Assembly: GCA_905221605.1 (NCBI GenBank) | Contig: CAJNDS010001624.1 | Span: 708,798-772,797 of the forward strand | DNA length: 64,000 bases | Reading direction: 5' to 3' | DNA from: Symbiodinium natans | Lineage: Eukaryota > Sar > Dinophyceae > Suessiales > Symbiodiniaceae | Shown here: one piece after another, positions 51,290 to 63,610 of the stretch | How the letters are laid out: each line of letters starts with the position of its first letter | How positions within the stretch are numbered: the first letter of the stretch is position 1 | Position numbers and translations under genes: made by a program | The notes under the pieces: generated by a model | Database searches by the model: none | Seen by the model: the letters and a program-made list of their open reading frames with translations, nothing else | Told to the model about the DNA's origin: nothing

Positions 51290-53250
51290 CCTGCTGCACT
51301 GCTAGTGCATCTGACTCAGCGCATTCTCGTAGGACTGGCAGCATACGTCTCAACTGATGCCGTTCCAACATGCTCGTCCATCACTGGCCTGTACGTCTAG
51401 CTAACATTGAACAGGCCGGCCCCCCAAACCCCGAAACATGAGTGGATCACCCGGTACCAGACCCTGAACCCTAAGCTCATTGGGTTGACATAAGTCTTGA
51501 TGATGTTTTGGGAAAGGGTTCAGGGATGTAGGCTCTCGGTTTTGGGTTGAGGATTTAGGGTTTAAGCTTCAGGGCTTGTAGGCTTCCGGGTTTGTTGAGG
51601 GTTCAAGGCTTGGGGCTTCAAGCAGAGGGGCCTCTGTTGGGCAAATTGAAACGTTTGGTTGCGGATCCCATTCCAAGCAAAAGAGTCCACTTAGGACTTG
51701 TTGAGCTCGGATGTTCCCGACTTCAGGACAAGTCGAGGACAGTCTCACACACTCCTCCCAGGTTTATTTTCTTGGAATGTGTTCTATTCTGTGCTAAATG
51801 AAGGTTCGTCAGCATCCTGGGTTACTTTATCTCACGAGACTGGTCCCTACCTCGGACCTTCTTCTGGGAAACGCAACAAAAAGGGCTGCTTGGCCCAGTA
51901 TCAAAGACCCCTTGCCAACAGAAAAGCAAACAACACAGGGGAAGCGTGCCTCTGTTGGTTGAACTCTCCGCTAACTTCCAACAGAAATACGCAAGTGTGC
52001 TTGTAAAATCCATGCGCTTGCATGCAGATTACCCTTACATGTTGCCAGGAAACAATACGTACTCAGTGGGATGTCCTGTAAAACAACATGTTTCAAAGCA
52101 CTGGGATGGAGAAACTAACAAAGGGTTTTGATATGACTATTCGGTTCAAGAGAATGTTGTGCCTTGGGATTGTGCTCGTTGTTTCATCTTTGTTGTTTTC
52201 TCAAAATCCGACCCAAACCAAGCTTATGAGCAATTCCTATCAGAAATCGTGTAGGCTCCCCCAACCAATGCTTCGCTAGGGCTGTGCGCAGTTCGTCCGA
52301 ACCAGCACCCCGCAGGTCCGGGGCGGTTCTGATTGGCGGGTGCGCTTCGCAGATCCGATCGAAGACTTGATTCGGTTTGGGGCGAGCAACACGGGCTTGC
52401 ACTTCAGTCCGGCACGTAAACTGCCGTGGTGCACAAAAAAAGGGGAAATCCGTGTGCTGCCCTTCAAAAGATGCAACAACATGCATAAAGTCTCCCGAAA
52501 TCAATCGAGACTGCGACTGTCTACAACATGTGCTGATACCTTTGTCAACCAAGCCAGGCAAATCTGCCAGGCATGCTGAGTCGAGCAGCACTGACATCAT
52601 CATTTCAGAAGCGCTGATGATTTCAGTTGCACGAATTCGTGTAAGGCGATCATGTACATCGTGAGTTTTCGAAGCTCGGTAGACCTCGCCTGAAAATTTG
52701 GTTCGCAGGGCCGCAGTGCCCCTGAGGTCTGGGGTCGGTGCTTGCAGAGTTGGCAGCAGGCTGCAGAATGCAAGTAGTTACAATCAACAAGCTGCAGAAC
52801 GCCGCTGCTGGAGTGGGCTTGGATGTGACCAAAATGCCTGGGGAAGACGAAGCAAGCCCAAGGCTAGCTTCGGAGTGAAGGATGCATGCGGAACCCAGAA
52901 GAAAAAGAACAACTTCCATCCCATTGACATCGCCTTCGTGTATGGTTCATGAACTCAGCGTGCCTGCATGAAACTTGCTCAAGGGATCAATCATACGGCA
53001 TCAATAGTGACAAGTCAGCTTCTACCATGGTTGTCAGTAGCCGCCACCGATGATGTAGCCATATGGTGGTGGTTTTGACCGACACGCAAGACTGGGCAGC
53101 TGCAGCTTGGTGACTGCCCGTTTGATCTGGTTCTCTAGTCGTTTGTTTTCTTGTTGATTGGTGGCCTCTTCATGAGCTGTCCGACGTTGCCACCATGCCT
53201 GCGACTTAAAAGACACTGCGCAATTTCAGTTGCTTCGTTTGGACGGTCTT
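51290..53250. other. No supported gene; telomere-like block at about 51.46-51.62 kb
   Basis: About 51460-51620 has TTTAGGGTTTAAG, CCCTGAACCCTAAG and related degenerate motifs. Open frames at 51.7-52.9 kb are short and unremarkable. Confidence 0.4.
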
Positions 53251-53264
53251 GAAGCTTCGTTTGG

Positions 53265-53850
53265 ATGGTCTTGTGCAAGGTCGTCGGGCAATCCCATGGG
53301 CTTGTCCGAGATATCACACTTTGGAAGCTTTCAGCGGGTTGGTGGCAAGGTGGTCACATGTGCATGTGGTCACATGTGGCCACACATGCGCTGGCCGAAG
53401 CATATGTCCCTCATGCAGTCAGTGATGACAAAGTCGACAAAGACCATGCAGGGGTCGTTTTCGTGCATTATCGCTGTTTGGAAGCTGAACAGGCGGGTGG
53501 CTTCATCAACAAGAAGTTCTTCCACCCTTCCTCGATTCGGAACCAAGAGCGGCTTTGGAAGGCGATGCATAGATTTAGCATAGATTTCGTTTAGATGTTT
53601 AGGTGCTCATTAACGACGTGGCGATGTTCGATCTCTCTACGCTTGACCCGTGCATCCCCGAAGACTAGGCGCAAACTGAAGATGATCGCGAGACGCGAAA
53701 GCAGATCGAGATGCAAAAGCGGCGTGACGAAGAGCGGCAGGCTAGGAGAGATCTTTGGTTTCTTTGTCCCTCAACAAAACGTTTAGTTCGTCCTAGTCTT
53801 GGTGGCGAGGTGGAGGAGCTTCGAAAACAGATGTACTTGTCAGGTCGGTG
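53265..53850 (+). pseudogene. Broken coding region, unrecognised, with in-frame TAG
   Basis: On the plus strand one frame up to about 53594 ends with coding-like sequence (VHYRCLEAEQAGGF, NQERLWKAMHRFSIDF). After a TTTAG|GTG junction near 53602 a second frame continues with VLINDVAMFDLSTLDPCIPE, meets a TAG at about 53667, and stays open in the same frame with EDDRETRKQIEMQKRRDEER and GGEVEELRKQMYLSGR up to a TGA at about 53852. Either the TAG is a nonsense mutation or an intron is hidden there. The composition strongly suggests a real protein; I do not recognise it. Confidence 0.45.
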
Positions 53851-53854
53851 ATTC

Positions 53855-55200
53855 ATGTTGAAGCTCTGCATCCGGAAGTAGTTGGGCCGTGAATCTCAAG
53901 CACCAGGTCAAGGAAAATCCAGTGACTTCCTCACCAGCGCCGCAGAGGCAGGGGATGCAAGAGGATGCAAAAGGATGCAAAAGGATGCTAGAGGACGTGC
54001 AAGGCAGCGTATGCATGGGACATCGTGTATGCGCCGCAGCGAGTTCTGTGTCAAGGCCAATGCTGCAAACAGCCACCTGGGCTCCAACGAAAAGGCGGAG
54101 TTGAAGTCAGCGCCTTAGATTCCAGAGCCACAAGCATAAGCGCCAGCTAAGCTCAGAGTTTTCGGTTTTTGTGGCTGTAGATACCGCGGCCAGGCTAGGC
54201 ACCCGTCAGAGCAAACTCCGAGACATGCTACACTGAAAAACACAATGGGCGGGCAGCGGGGCTCAAGAAACAACACAGTGCTGGACGGCTAGGAGTGGGC
54301 ACCAGGAAATAACACAGCGAGGACAGTTGGAGGGGTGAGTCGTACTGGTAGCAATCCTCAGGCTAATTGATGCGTGCAAATAAAGTGCCTTGCTTCTGCC
54401 ACATGGGATGCACGCAGCACTGAAGTCCCACAACAATGCTACATGAGTTCCCATGCACAGGCAGGCCATTGCTGCACAGCAAAAGCGGCGGGCATTGCTT
54501 CGGCTTGCTACCTAAGCTTTTGCTTCGATTGTCATGTGGGACACATGCCACTGCCGAGCTAATCTGAGGCAGGAAGCAGACAAGGCCTCAGTCTCTTTGG
54601 TGCTTGCACGAACCTGTCACTGGACCTGCTCAGACCTTCCAACAAATGAAAACAAAGTGCTTCGGTATCAATGGTTGCATGAGACATGATAAGAAATGGA
54701 AACAGCATCATTTTTGGAAGTGCCTTGCCAGCATGATTGAGTTGTTTGCGACGGTGTGACAACTTTCACGGTTGCTTTGCCGGCCTCGTGGGCTGTGGAG
54801 GTACCTGTCAGTGGCTGAGCAAATAGGAATGAGTAGCTACGAATACATATAGGTATTGATACAAGGCTAAACCTATATGTAAGTTTTTAATGTCAAGAGT
54901 AAAGGTATTTAGATTGCCGTGATGAGGGCACGTACGCCGGCGAGCGTTGCATTCGCGGAGGCTCTCGCCTAGGCTCAGCGCTCGTTTGGCTCAGATTCGT
55001 GCTCTTGCCTAGGCATTGGCATATGCGCGGAGTGCTTCGAAACGTCGTTTTTATTGGCAGTCGCAGTCGCGGCACTTTCGGTTCCTCCAAGCATCGAGTC
55101 TCGTTGTGTGGGCACTGCAAGCAAGCTTTTGGGGATTCAGGATTGGGAGGGGGTCTGGCGGCAAGTATCAAAGCGACAACCCAGTTTACAAGCATACAAC
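53855..55200. other. No supported gene
   Basis: A short GGATGCAAAA direct repeat occurs near 53955-53990. Otherwise only short open frames. Confidence 0.4.
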
Positions 55201-55390
55201 GTAGACATAGTATACACAGCATACACAGTATACACCAGTACGCACAGTATGCATTATGCACAGTATGCACAGTATACGCAGTATACACAGTATACTCAGT
55301 ATACACAGTATGCACAGTATACACAGTATACACAGTATGCACAGTATACACAGTATACACGGTATACAGGTATACAAGTATACTTGCATA
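55196..55390. repeat. Ten-bp minisatellite CAGTATACAC
   Basis: About 190 bp of tandem CAGTATACAC/CAGTATGCAC units. The Tyr/Thr/Val frames on both strands are products of the repeat. Confidence 0.95.
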
Positions 55391-55814
55391 CAAGACACAT
55401 ATAGCAAATACAGCGAGTACTGAAATAGTTACAAACATCGAACATGTGATCAAAAGTCCGAGTACTAGAATAAGATTGTGTGCGCTTGCAAATGGATTTG
55501 CATTCCTTTCCCAATGTGTTTTTAATCGTGCTATGTTCACTCAGATTTATGTACATGTTTCGGTTTTATACACATACCCATTTTTCATGTTGGCCATTTT
55601 GTATGTTTATACAGACTGATATTTATTACCAAATTTCGTTTACATTCTTATATTCATATTCATCATAATATCGTTAAGGGTTAAGGAAAAAGCAGTGATA
55701 AGATACATACATGAGCAAGCACCCATCCCTAAACTCGTTTGAGAACGCTTGCTGGGCCCCTTTGCCTGCCGCTATGGTTTGTAGCTCGCTTCTGTGCATG
55801 TCGACTCTTGCAGG

Positions 55815-56340
55815 CGCGAGCAGCAGGAGACAGCGACGAGGACAGGGATCCATTCAGCAGAGGGAGGGTTCGGGCAGAGCTTTTTGACCGAATGTTTCTC
55901 AGCAGGAGACTGGTGCAGTGCCAGGACGCGACGTTGGTGGCAAGCTAAGCTAGCAAATGAGGTTGCTGTGCACAGCAATGCAAATCAGAATAGGGATTGT
56001 GACTGTGATAGTTTCCGTGCGGAGTCAGTGCTTTGGCAAGCAAGGCACAAGGCTAAACAAGTCATTGCTATGTCTATCTTTTAGCCCGAGGAGCAGATCG
56101 AAAGCTGGCGAAGTCGAGGCTCTGGGAGACACCTTCATTGATGCCCAAAATGTCTGACTTCGCAAGGTATCCTGAAGACGTTGTGGAGAATGGGCACACC
56201 GAAGTTTGGGGCTCGTGGTGGCTCGGTACATCATCTCAGGGGCAGGAGAGAACGAGAGGCAAAAGAAGCGCCAAAGCAAGGGCCCAGTCATTCACAGGTT
56301 TTTGTTGCACTAGAACACGCCAGTCATCTCGTTGCAGATG
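55815..56340 (+). CDS. Probable Slu7-like pre-mRNA splicing factor, partial exons
   Basis: Slu7 is a second-step splicing factor. The exon at 56167-56220 opens after a GCAAG acceptor and reads YPEDVVENGHTEVWGSWW, matching the family block with NHT and WGSW; it ends at a GC donor. A second exon at about 56298-56337 opens after CACAG and reads GFCCTRTRQSSRC, where the family has WGYxCCxxxxxxSYC. Upstream, about 55815-55930 is an open exon-like stretch with GDSDEDRDPFSRGRVRAELF. The zinc knuckle, N-terminus and C-terminus were not found, and the satellite array starts 0.9 kb downstream, so the gene may be incomplete here. Confidence 0.5.
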
Positions 56341-56344
56341 GCGC

Positions 56345-57194
56345 AGTGTAGTTGCCAGAGCCGACAGCAGTATACCACAAGAACATTTATGCTACCCTCC
56401 GGCCCCCCAAAGTCAACCGACAGCCATGTGAACAAGTGTTGATTCCGTCGAGGTTCCACCGAGAATCCCGACACTCTGCATGCGAGGGTGGATGCTTTAA
56501 ACCATGATGCGGGCCCCGGGTACGCTGTGGGTACGCATCATCTCACGTCTTGGGCAACACAGTGACACATGGCCCACCAGCCGGAGCCGCTGATGCCATC
56601 TGATGCCCATGATGCTCTCAGCCTTTTGATGCCCCTGTTCATTCATTCCCCAATCCCCTGAACTACCACCTGTCGGTGCGACCTTGAATGAGCTGATTTG
56701 TGCCCGTGGAGGACTTGCTCTTGGGGGAGAGGTCCGCGGAAACGACGCTGCCTATTCCAATCTGTCTTCAGCATGGCTATACCTTGGCAATCAGAAACTG
56801 GACGTGCCTCCATGGGTTCCGCTCGATTCTCCAAGAACCTTCGTCCATCGCCCGTCACAGGAAGCTCATCATTGACCCCTAGTCGATGTTGCGTCCTGCG
56901 CATCATGAGCATCAGCGACTCATGAGTTTCTTCGATGATGCTCACTTTGGGCGGGTTTCCCAAACGGAGAGGTTTCGGAACCGGTGTAGAAAGCGATCGC
57001 ACCACGGCAAGCTATTTTCGGTTTACACTTGTCAAAATGCAAAATCATGACGCCATCGCGTACTCGACAAGTCCGCAGAGGGTCGTCGGGGGTCACGAGG
57101 AGTTGGTGAGAGAGCTCCACAGGGTTCATTTTTTGAGGCTGAGCGCATCTTGCTTATCTGCTGTAGCGCCTACTCTCCTTCATTTGAGAGATAC
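56345..57194. other. No resolved gene before the satellite array
   Basis: Open frames exist on both strands (minus 56643-57005, plus 56935-57288) without recognised motifs. The array begins at the left end of the first 230 bp module. Confidence 0.35.
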
Positions 57195-57424
57195 GGTGGA
57201 TGGACGAAATCTTGCACCGCCTGTGCATTCGTACTTCAAACGACTGAGGCATCAAGCTCCGCGCCCCCTGCTTAACATTGGCGGTTAGGACTACTTGAGC
57301 GGTGCAAGATTTCGACCATTGGAACAAATCCGGCCGCTAGCTTTTCACAGCCAATGTTAAAAAGGGGGCACGGGGAACGCAAAAAGACATGTCTGAAAAG
57401 CGGTGCAAGATTTTGTCCATCCAC
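57195..57424. mobile_element. 230 bp foldback module, copy 1
   Basis: Ends in 25 bp terminal inverted repeats, starting GTGGATGGAC and ending GTCCATCCAC, with one mismatch between the ends. An inner inverted pair around CTTAACATTGGC / GCCAATGTTAA makes most of the element an imperfect palindrome. This copy forms the left border of the array. No ORF of note and no clear target-site duplication. Confidence 0.75.
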
Positions 57425-60400
57425 AGTCCCTAGATGCAACAACACTTCTGCTCTTCTATGTTGTGAGGTTTTTCTGGCTTCAATGACAGTAACTTTGCCG
57501 GGATGCCGTTTGCATTCCCACGGTGCTTCAAATACGTGCAAAATAACAGTCAACACTCAGTCAACACTCAGTCAACACTACAGTCAACACTACAGTCAAC
57601 ACTACCAAAACCCTGGGAAAACCAGCAGATTCCACAATTCACTCATTTCAAAGGAAAGTAATAGTATTTTAGCTTCTTAATGTCCAGAACAGCAAAATGC
57701 TGGATTTTCCAGCATTTTGGCAGCGTTGACTGTAGTGTTGACTGTAGTGTTGACTGAGTGTTGACTGAGTGTTGACTGAGTGTTGACTGAGTGTTGACTG
57801 TCATCTTGCATGCGTTTGTTGCATTTATAGGACATACAGCTTTTTCTAGCTTCTCCATGTCCAGAACAGCAAAATGCTAGATTTTCCAGCATTTTGGCAG
57901 TACTGACTTGACTGTAGCGTTGAGTGTAGATGGAATGAATTGCTATGTCGTGTGTCCCGAGTACGTCCAGGCACCGTAGAAGAGGATGGGTACGCACTAT
58001 CAGCTTCCAGGTCCAGCTTCTGTAGGTGAGCGAAAGATGCAAAAGCACTTCTGCTCTTCAGTCCCTAGATGCAACAACACTTCTGCTCTTCTATGTTGTG
58101 AGGTTTTTCTGGCTTCAATGACAGTAACTTTGCCGGGATGCCGTTTGCATTCCCACGGTGCTTCAAATACGTGCAAAATAACAGTCAACACTCAGTCAAC
58201 ACTCAGTCAACACTACAGTCAACACTACAGTCAACACTACCAAAACCCTGGGAAAACCAGCAGATTCCACAATTCACTCATTTCAAAGGAAAGTAATAGT
58301 ATTTTAGCTTCTTAATGTCCAGAACAGCAGAATGCTGGATTTTCCAGCATTTTGGCAGCGTTGACTGTAGTGTTGACTGTAGTGTTGACTGAGTGTTGAC
58401 TGAGTGTTGACTGAGTGTTGACTGAGTGTTGACTGTCATCTTGCATGCGTTTGTTGCATTTATAGGACATACAGCTTTTTCTAGCTTCTCCATGTCCAGA
58501 ACAGCAAAATGCTAGATTTTCCAGCATTTTGGCAGTACTGACTTGACTGTAGCGTTGAGTGTAGATGGAATGAATTGCTATGTCGTGTGTCCCGAGTACG
58601 TCCAGGCACCGTAGAAGAGGATGGGTACGCACTATCAGCTTCCAGGTCCAGCTTCTGTAGGTGAGCGAAAGATGCAAAAGCACTTCTGCTCTTCAGTCCC
58701 TAGATGCAACAACACTTCTGCTCTTCTATGTTGTGAGGTTTTTCTGGCTTCAATGACAGTAACTTTGCGGGATGCCGTTTGCATTCCCACGGTGCTTCAA
58801 ATACGTGCAAAATAACAGTCAACACTCAGTCAACACTCAGTCAACACTACAGTCAACACTACAGTCAACACTACCAAAACCCTGGGAAAACCAGCAGATT
58901 CCACAATTCACTCATTTCAAAGGAAAGTAATAGTATTTTAGCTTCTTAATGTCCAGAACAGCAAAATGCTGGATTTTCCAGCATTTTGGCAGCGTTGACT
59001 GTAGTGTTGACTGTAGTGTTGACTGAGTGTTGACTGAGTGTTGACTGAGTGTTGACTGTCATCTTGCATGCGTTTGTTGCATTTATAGGACATACAGCTT
59101 TTTCTAGCTTCTCCATGTCCAGAACAGCAAAATGCTAGATTTTCCAGCATTTTGGCAGTACTGACTTGACTGTAGCGTTGAGTGTAGATGGAATGAATTG
59201 CTATGTCGTGTGTCCCGAGTACGTCCAGGCACCGTAGAAGAGGATGGGTACGCACTATCAGCTTCCAGGTCCAGCTTCTGTAGGTGAGCGAAAGATGCAA
59301 AAGCACTTCTGCTCTTCAGTCCCTAGATGCAACAACACTTCTGCTCTTCTATGTTGTGAGGTTTTTCTGGCTTCAATGACAGTAACTTTGCCGGGATGCC
59401 GTTTGCATTCCCACGGTGCTTCAAATACGTGCAAAATAACAGTCAACACTCAGTCAACACTCAGTCAACACTACAGTCAACACTACAGTCAACACTACCA
59501 AAACCCTGGGAAAACCAGCAGATTCCACAATTCACTCATTTCAAAGGAAAGTAATAGTATTTTAGCTTCTTAATGTCCAGAACAGCAAAATGCTGGATTT
59601 TCCAGCATTTTGGCAGCGTTGACTGTAGTGTTGACTGTAGTGTTGACTGAGTGTTGACTGAGTGTTGACTGAGTGTTGACTGAGTGTTGACTGTCATCTT
59701 GCATGCGTTTGTTGCATTTATAGGACATACAGCTTTTTCTAGCTTCTCCATGTCCAGAACAGCAAAATGCTAGATTTTCCAGCATTTTGGCAGTACTGAC
59801 TTGACTGTAGCGTTGAGTGTAGATGGAATGAATTGCTATGTCGTGTGTCCCGAGTACGTCCAGGCACCGTAGAAGAGGATGGGTACGCACTATCAGCTTC
59901 CAGGTCCAGCTTCTGTAGGTGAGCGAAAGATGCAAAAGCACTTCTGCTCTTCAGTCCCTAGATGCAACAACACTTCTGCTCTTCTATGTTGTGAGGTTTT
60001 TCTGGCTTCAATGACAGTAACTTTGCCGGGATGCCGTTTGCATTCCCACGGTGCTTCAAATACGTGCAAAATAACAGTCAACACTCAGTCAACACTCAGT
60101 CAACACTACAGTCAACACTACAGTCAACACTACCAAAACCCTGGGAAAACCAGCAGATTCCACAATTCACTCATTTCAAAGGAAAGTAATAGTATTTTAG
60201 CTTCTTAATGTCCAGAACAGCAAAATGCTGGATTTTCCAGCATTTTGGCAGCGTTGACTGTAGTGTTGACTGTAGTGTTGACTGAGTGTTGACTGAGTGT
60301 TGACTGAGTGTTGACTGTCATCTTGCATGCGTTTGTTGCATTTATAGGACATACAGCTTTTTCTAGCTTCTCCATGTCCAGAACAGCAAAATGCTAGATT

Positions 60401-60576
60401 TTCCAGCATTTTGGCAGTACTGACTTGACTGTAGCGTTGAGTGTAGATGGAATGAATTGCTATGTCGTGTGTCCCGAGTACGTCCAGGCACCGTAGAAGA
60501 GGATGGGTACGCACTATCAGCTTCCAGGTCCAGCTTCTGTAGGTGAGCGAAAGATGCAAAAGCACTTCTGCTCTTC

Positions 60577-60806
60577 GGTGGATGGACGAAATCTTGCACC
60601 GCCTGTGCGTTCGTACTTCAAACGATTGAGGCATCAAGCCCCGCGCCCCCTGCTTAACATTGGCGGTTAGGACTACTTGAGCGGTGCAAGATTTCGACCA
60701 TTGGAACAAATCCGGCCGCTAGCTTTTCACAGCCAATGTTAAAAAGGGGGCACGGGGAACGCAAAAAGACATGTCTGAAAAGCGGTGCAAGATTTTGTCC
60801 ATCCAC
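60577..60806. mobile_element. 230 bp foldback module, copy 2
   Basis: Near-identical to copy 1. It sits cleanly between CTCTTC and AGTCCC, which are directly joined in monomers lacking the module, so filled and empty versions of the same site are both present in the array. Confidence 0.75.
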
Positions 60807-62476
60807 AGTCCCTAGATGCAACAACACTTCTGCTCTTCTATGTTGTGAGGTTTTTCTGGCTTCAATGACAGTAACTTTGCCGGGATGCCGTTTGCATTCC
60901 CACGGTGCTTCAAATACGTGCAAAATAACAGTCAACACTCAGTCAACACTCAGTCAACACTACAGTCAACACTACAGTCAACACTACCAAAACCCTGGGA
61001 AAACCAGCAGATTCCACAATTCACTCATTTCAAAGGAAAGTAATAGTATTTTAGCTTCTTAATGTCCAGAACAGCAAAATGCTGGATTTTCCAGCATTTT
61101 GGCAGCGTTGACTGTAGTGTTGACTGTAGTGTTGACTGAGTGTTGACTGAGTGTTGACTGAGTGTTGACTGTCATCTTGCATGCGTTTGTTGCATTTATA
61201 GGACATACAGCTTTTTCTAGCTTCTCCATGTCCAGAACAGCAAAATGCTAGATTTTCCAGCATTTTGGCAGTACTGACTTGACTGTAGCGTTGAGTGTAG
61301 ATGGAATGAATTGCTATGTCGTGTGTCCCGAGTACGTCCAGGCACCGTAGAAGAGGATGGGTACGCACTATCAGCTTCCAGGTCCAGCTTCTGTAGGTGA
61401 GCGAAAGATGCAAAAGCACTTCTGCTCTTCAGTCCCTAGATGCAACAACACTTCTGCTCTTCTATGTTGTGAGGTTTTTCTGGCTTCAATGACAGTAACT
61501 TTGCCGGGATGCCGTTTGCATTCCCACGGTGCTTCAAATACGTGCAAAATAACAGTCAACACTCAGTCAACACTCAGTCAACACTACAGTCAACACTACA
61601 GTCAACACTACCAAAACCCTGGGAAAACCAGCAGATTCCACAATTCACTCATTTCAAAGGAAAGTAATAGTATTTTAGCTTCTTAATGTCCAGAACAGCA
61701 AAATGCTGGATTTTCCAGCATTTTTTGACTGTAGTGTTGACTGTAGTGTTGACTGAGTGTTGACTGAGTGTTGACTGAGTGTTGACTGTCATCTTGCATG
61801 CGTTTGTTGCATTTATAGGACATACAGCTTTTTCTAGCTTCTCCATGTCCAGAACAGCAAAATGCTAGATTTTCCAGCATTTTGGCAGTACTGACTTGAC
61901 TGTAGCGTTGAGTGTAGATGGAATGAATTGCTATGTCGTGTGTCCCGAGTACGTCCAGGCACCGTAGAAGAGGATGGGTACGCACTATCAGCTTCCAGGT
62001 CCAGCTTCTGTAGGTGAGCGAAAGATGCAAAAGCACTTCTGCTCTTCAGTCCCTAGATGCAACAACACTTCTGCTCTTCTATGTTGTGAGGTTTTTCTGG
62101 CTTCAATGACAGTAACTTTGCCGGGATGCCGTTTGCATTCCCACGGTGCTTCAAATACGTGCAAAATAACAGTCAACACTCAGTCAACACTCAGTCAACA
62201 CTACAGTCAACACTACAGTCAACACTACCAAAGCCCTGGGAAAACCAGCAGATTCCACAATTCACTCATTTCAAAGGAAAGTAATAGTATTTTAGCTTCT
62301 TAATGTCCAGAACAGCAAAATGCTGGATTTTCCAGCATTTTGGCAGCGTTGACTGTAGTGTTGACTGTAGTGTTGACTGAGTGTTGACTGAGTGTTGACT
62401 GAGTGTTGACTGAGTGTTGACTGTCATCTTGCATGCGTTTGTTGCATTTATAGGACATACAGCTTTTTCTAGCTTC

Positions 62477-62702
62477 GATGGACGAAATCTTGCACCGCCT
62501 GTGCATTCGTACTTCAAACGATTGAGGCATCAAGCCCCGCGCCCCCTGCTTAACATTGGCGGTTAGGACTACTTGAGCGGTGCAAGATTTCGACCATTGG
62601 AACAAATCCGGCCGCTAGCTTTTCACAGCCAATGTTAAAAAGGGGGCACGGGGAACACAAAAAGACGTGTCTGAAAAGCGGTGCAAGATTTTGTCCATCC
62701 AC
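62477..62702. mobile_element. Foldback module, copy 3 (left end trimmed)
   Basis: Lacks the first few bases of the left terminal repeat and is joined to a different monomer position, after TTCTAGCTTC. The following monomer is the most diverged in the array. Confidence 0.72.
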
Positions 62703-63380
62703 AGTCCCTAGATGCAAAAACACTTCTGCTCTTCAGTCCCTTTCGGCGAGTGTTGCCGGGTATGTTCTACGAGCGTGAGTGACTAGTGACTAGCCATGGC
62801 TTCTGAATCGTTTTTCTGGCTTCAACGACAGTAACTTTGCTGGGACGCCGTTTTGCATTCCCAAGGTGCTTCAAATACGTGCAAAATGACAGTCAACACT
62901 CAGTCGACACTCAGTCAACACTACAGTCAACACTACAGTCAACACTACCAAAACCCTGGGAAAACCAGCAGATTCCACAATTCGCTTGTTTCAAAGGAAA
63001 ATAATTGTTTTTTTTGCTTCTTAATGTCCAGAACAGCAAAATGCTGGATTTTCCAGCATTTTGGCAGCGTTGACTGTAGTGTTGACTGTAGTGTTGACTG
63101 AGTGTTGACTGAGTGTTGACTGTCATTTTGCATGCATTTGTTGCTATTATACCGTAGGACATACAGCTTTTTCTAGCTTCTTCATGTCCAGAACAGCAAA
63201 ATGCTAGATTTTCCAGCATTTTCGCAGTACTGACTTGACTGTAGCGTTGAGCGTAGATGGAATGACTTGCTGCGTCGTGTGTCCCGAGTACGTCCAGGCA
63301 CCGTAGAAGAGGATGGGTACGCACTATCAGCTTCCAGTTTCTGTAGGTGTGCGAAAGATGCAAAAACACTTCTGCTCTTC

Positions 63381-63610
63381 GGTGGATGGACGAAATCTTG
63401 CACCGCCTGTGCATTCGTACTTCAAACGATTGATGCATCAAGCCCCGCACCCCCTGCTTAACATTGGCGGTTAGGACTACTTGAGCGGTGCAAGATTTCG
63501 ACCATTGGAACAAATCCGGCCGCTAGCTTTTCACAGCCAATGTTAAAAAGGGGGCACGGGGAACGCAAAAAGACATGTCTGAAAAGCGGTGCAAGATTTT
63601 GTCCATCCAC
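63381..63610. mobile_element. 230 bp foldback module, copy 4
   Basis: Full-length copy again after CTCTTC, followed by a monomer that runs to the window end with several small changes. Confidence 0.75.

Noticed and set aside
54893-55619. Tyr/Thr/Val-rich open frames of over 200 residues
   Set aside because: Largely translations of the CAGTATACAC minisatellite.
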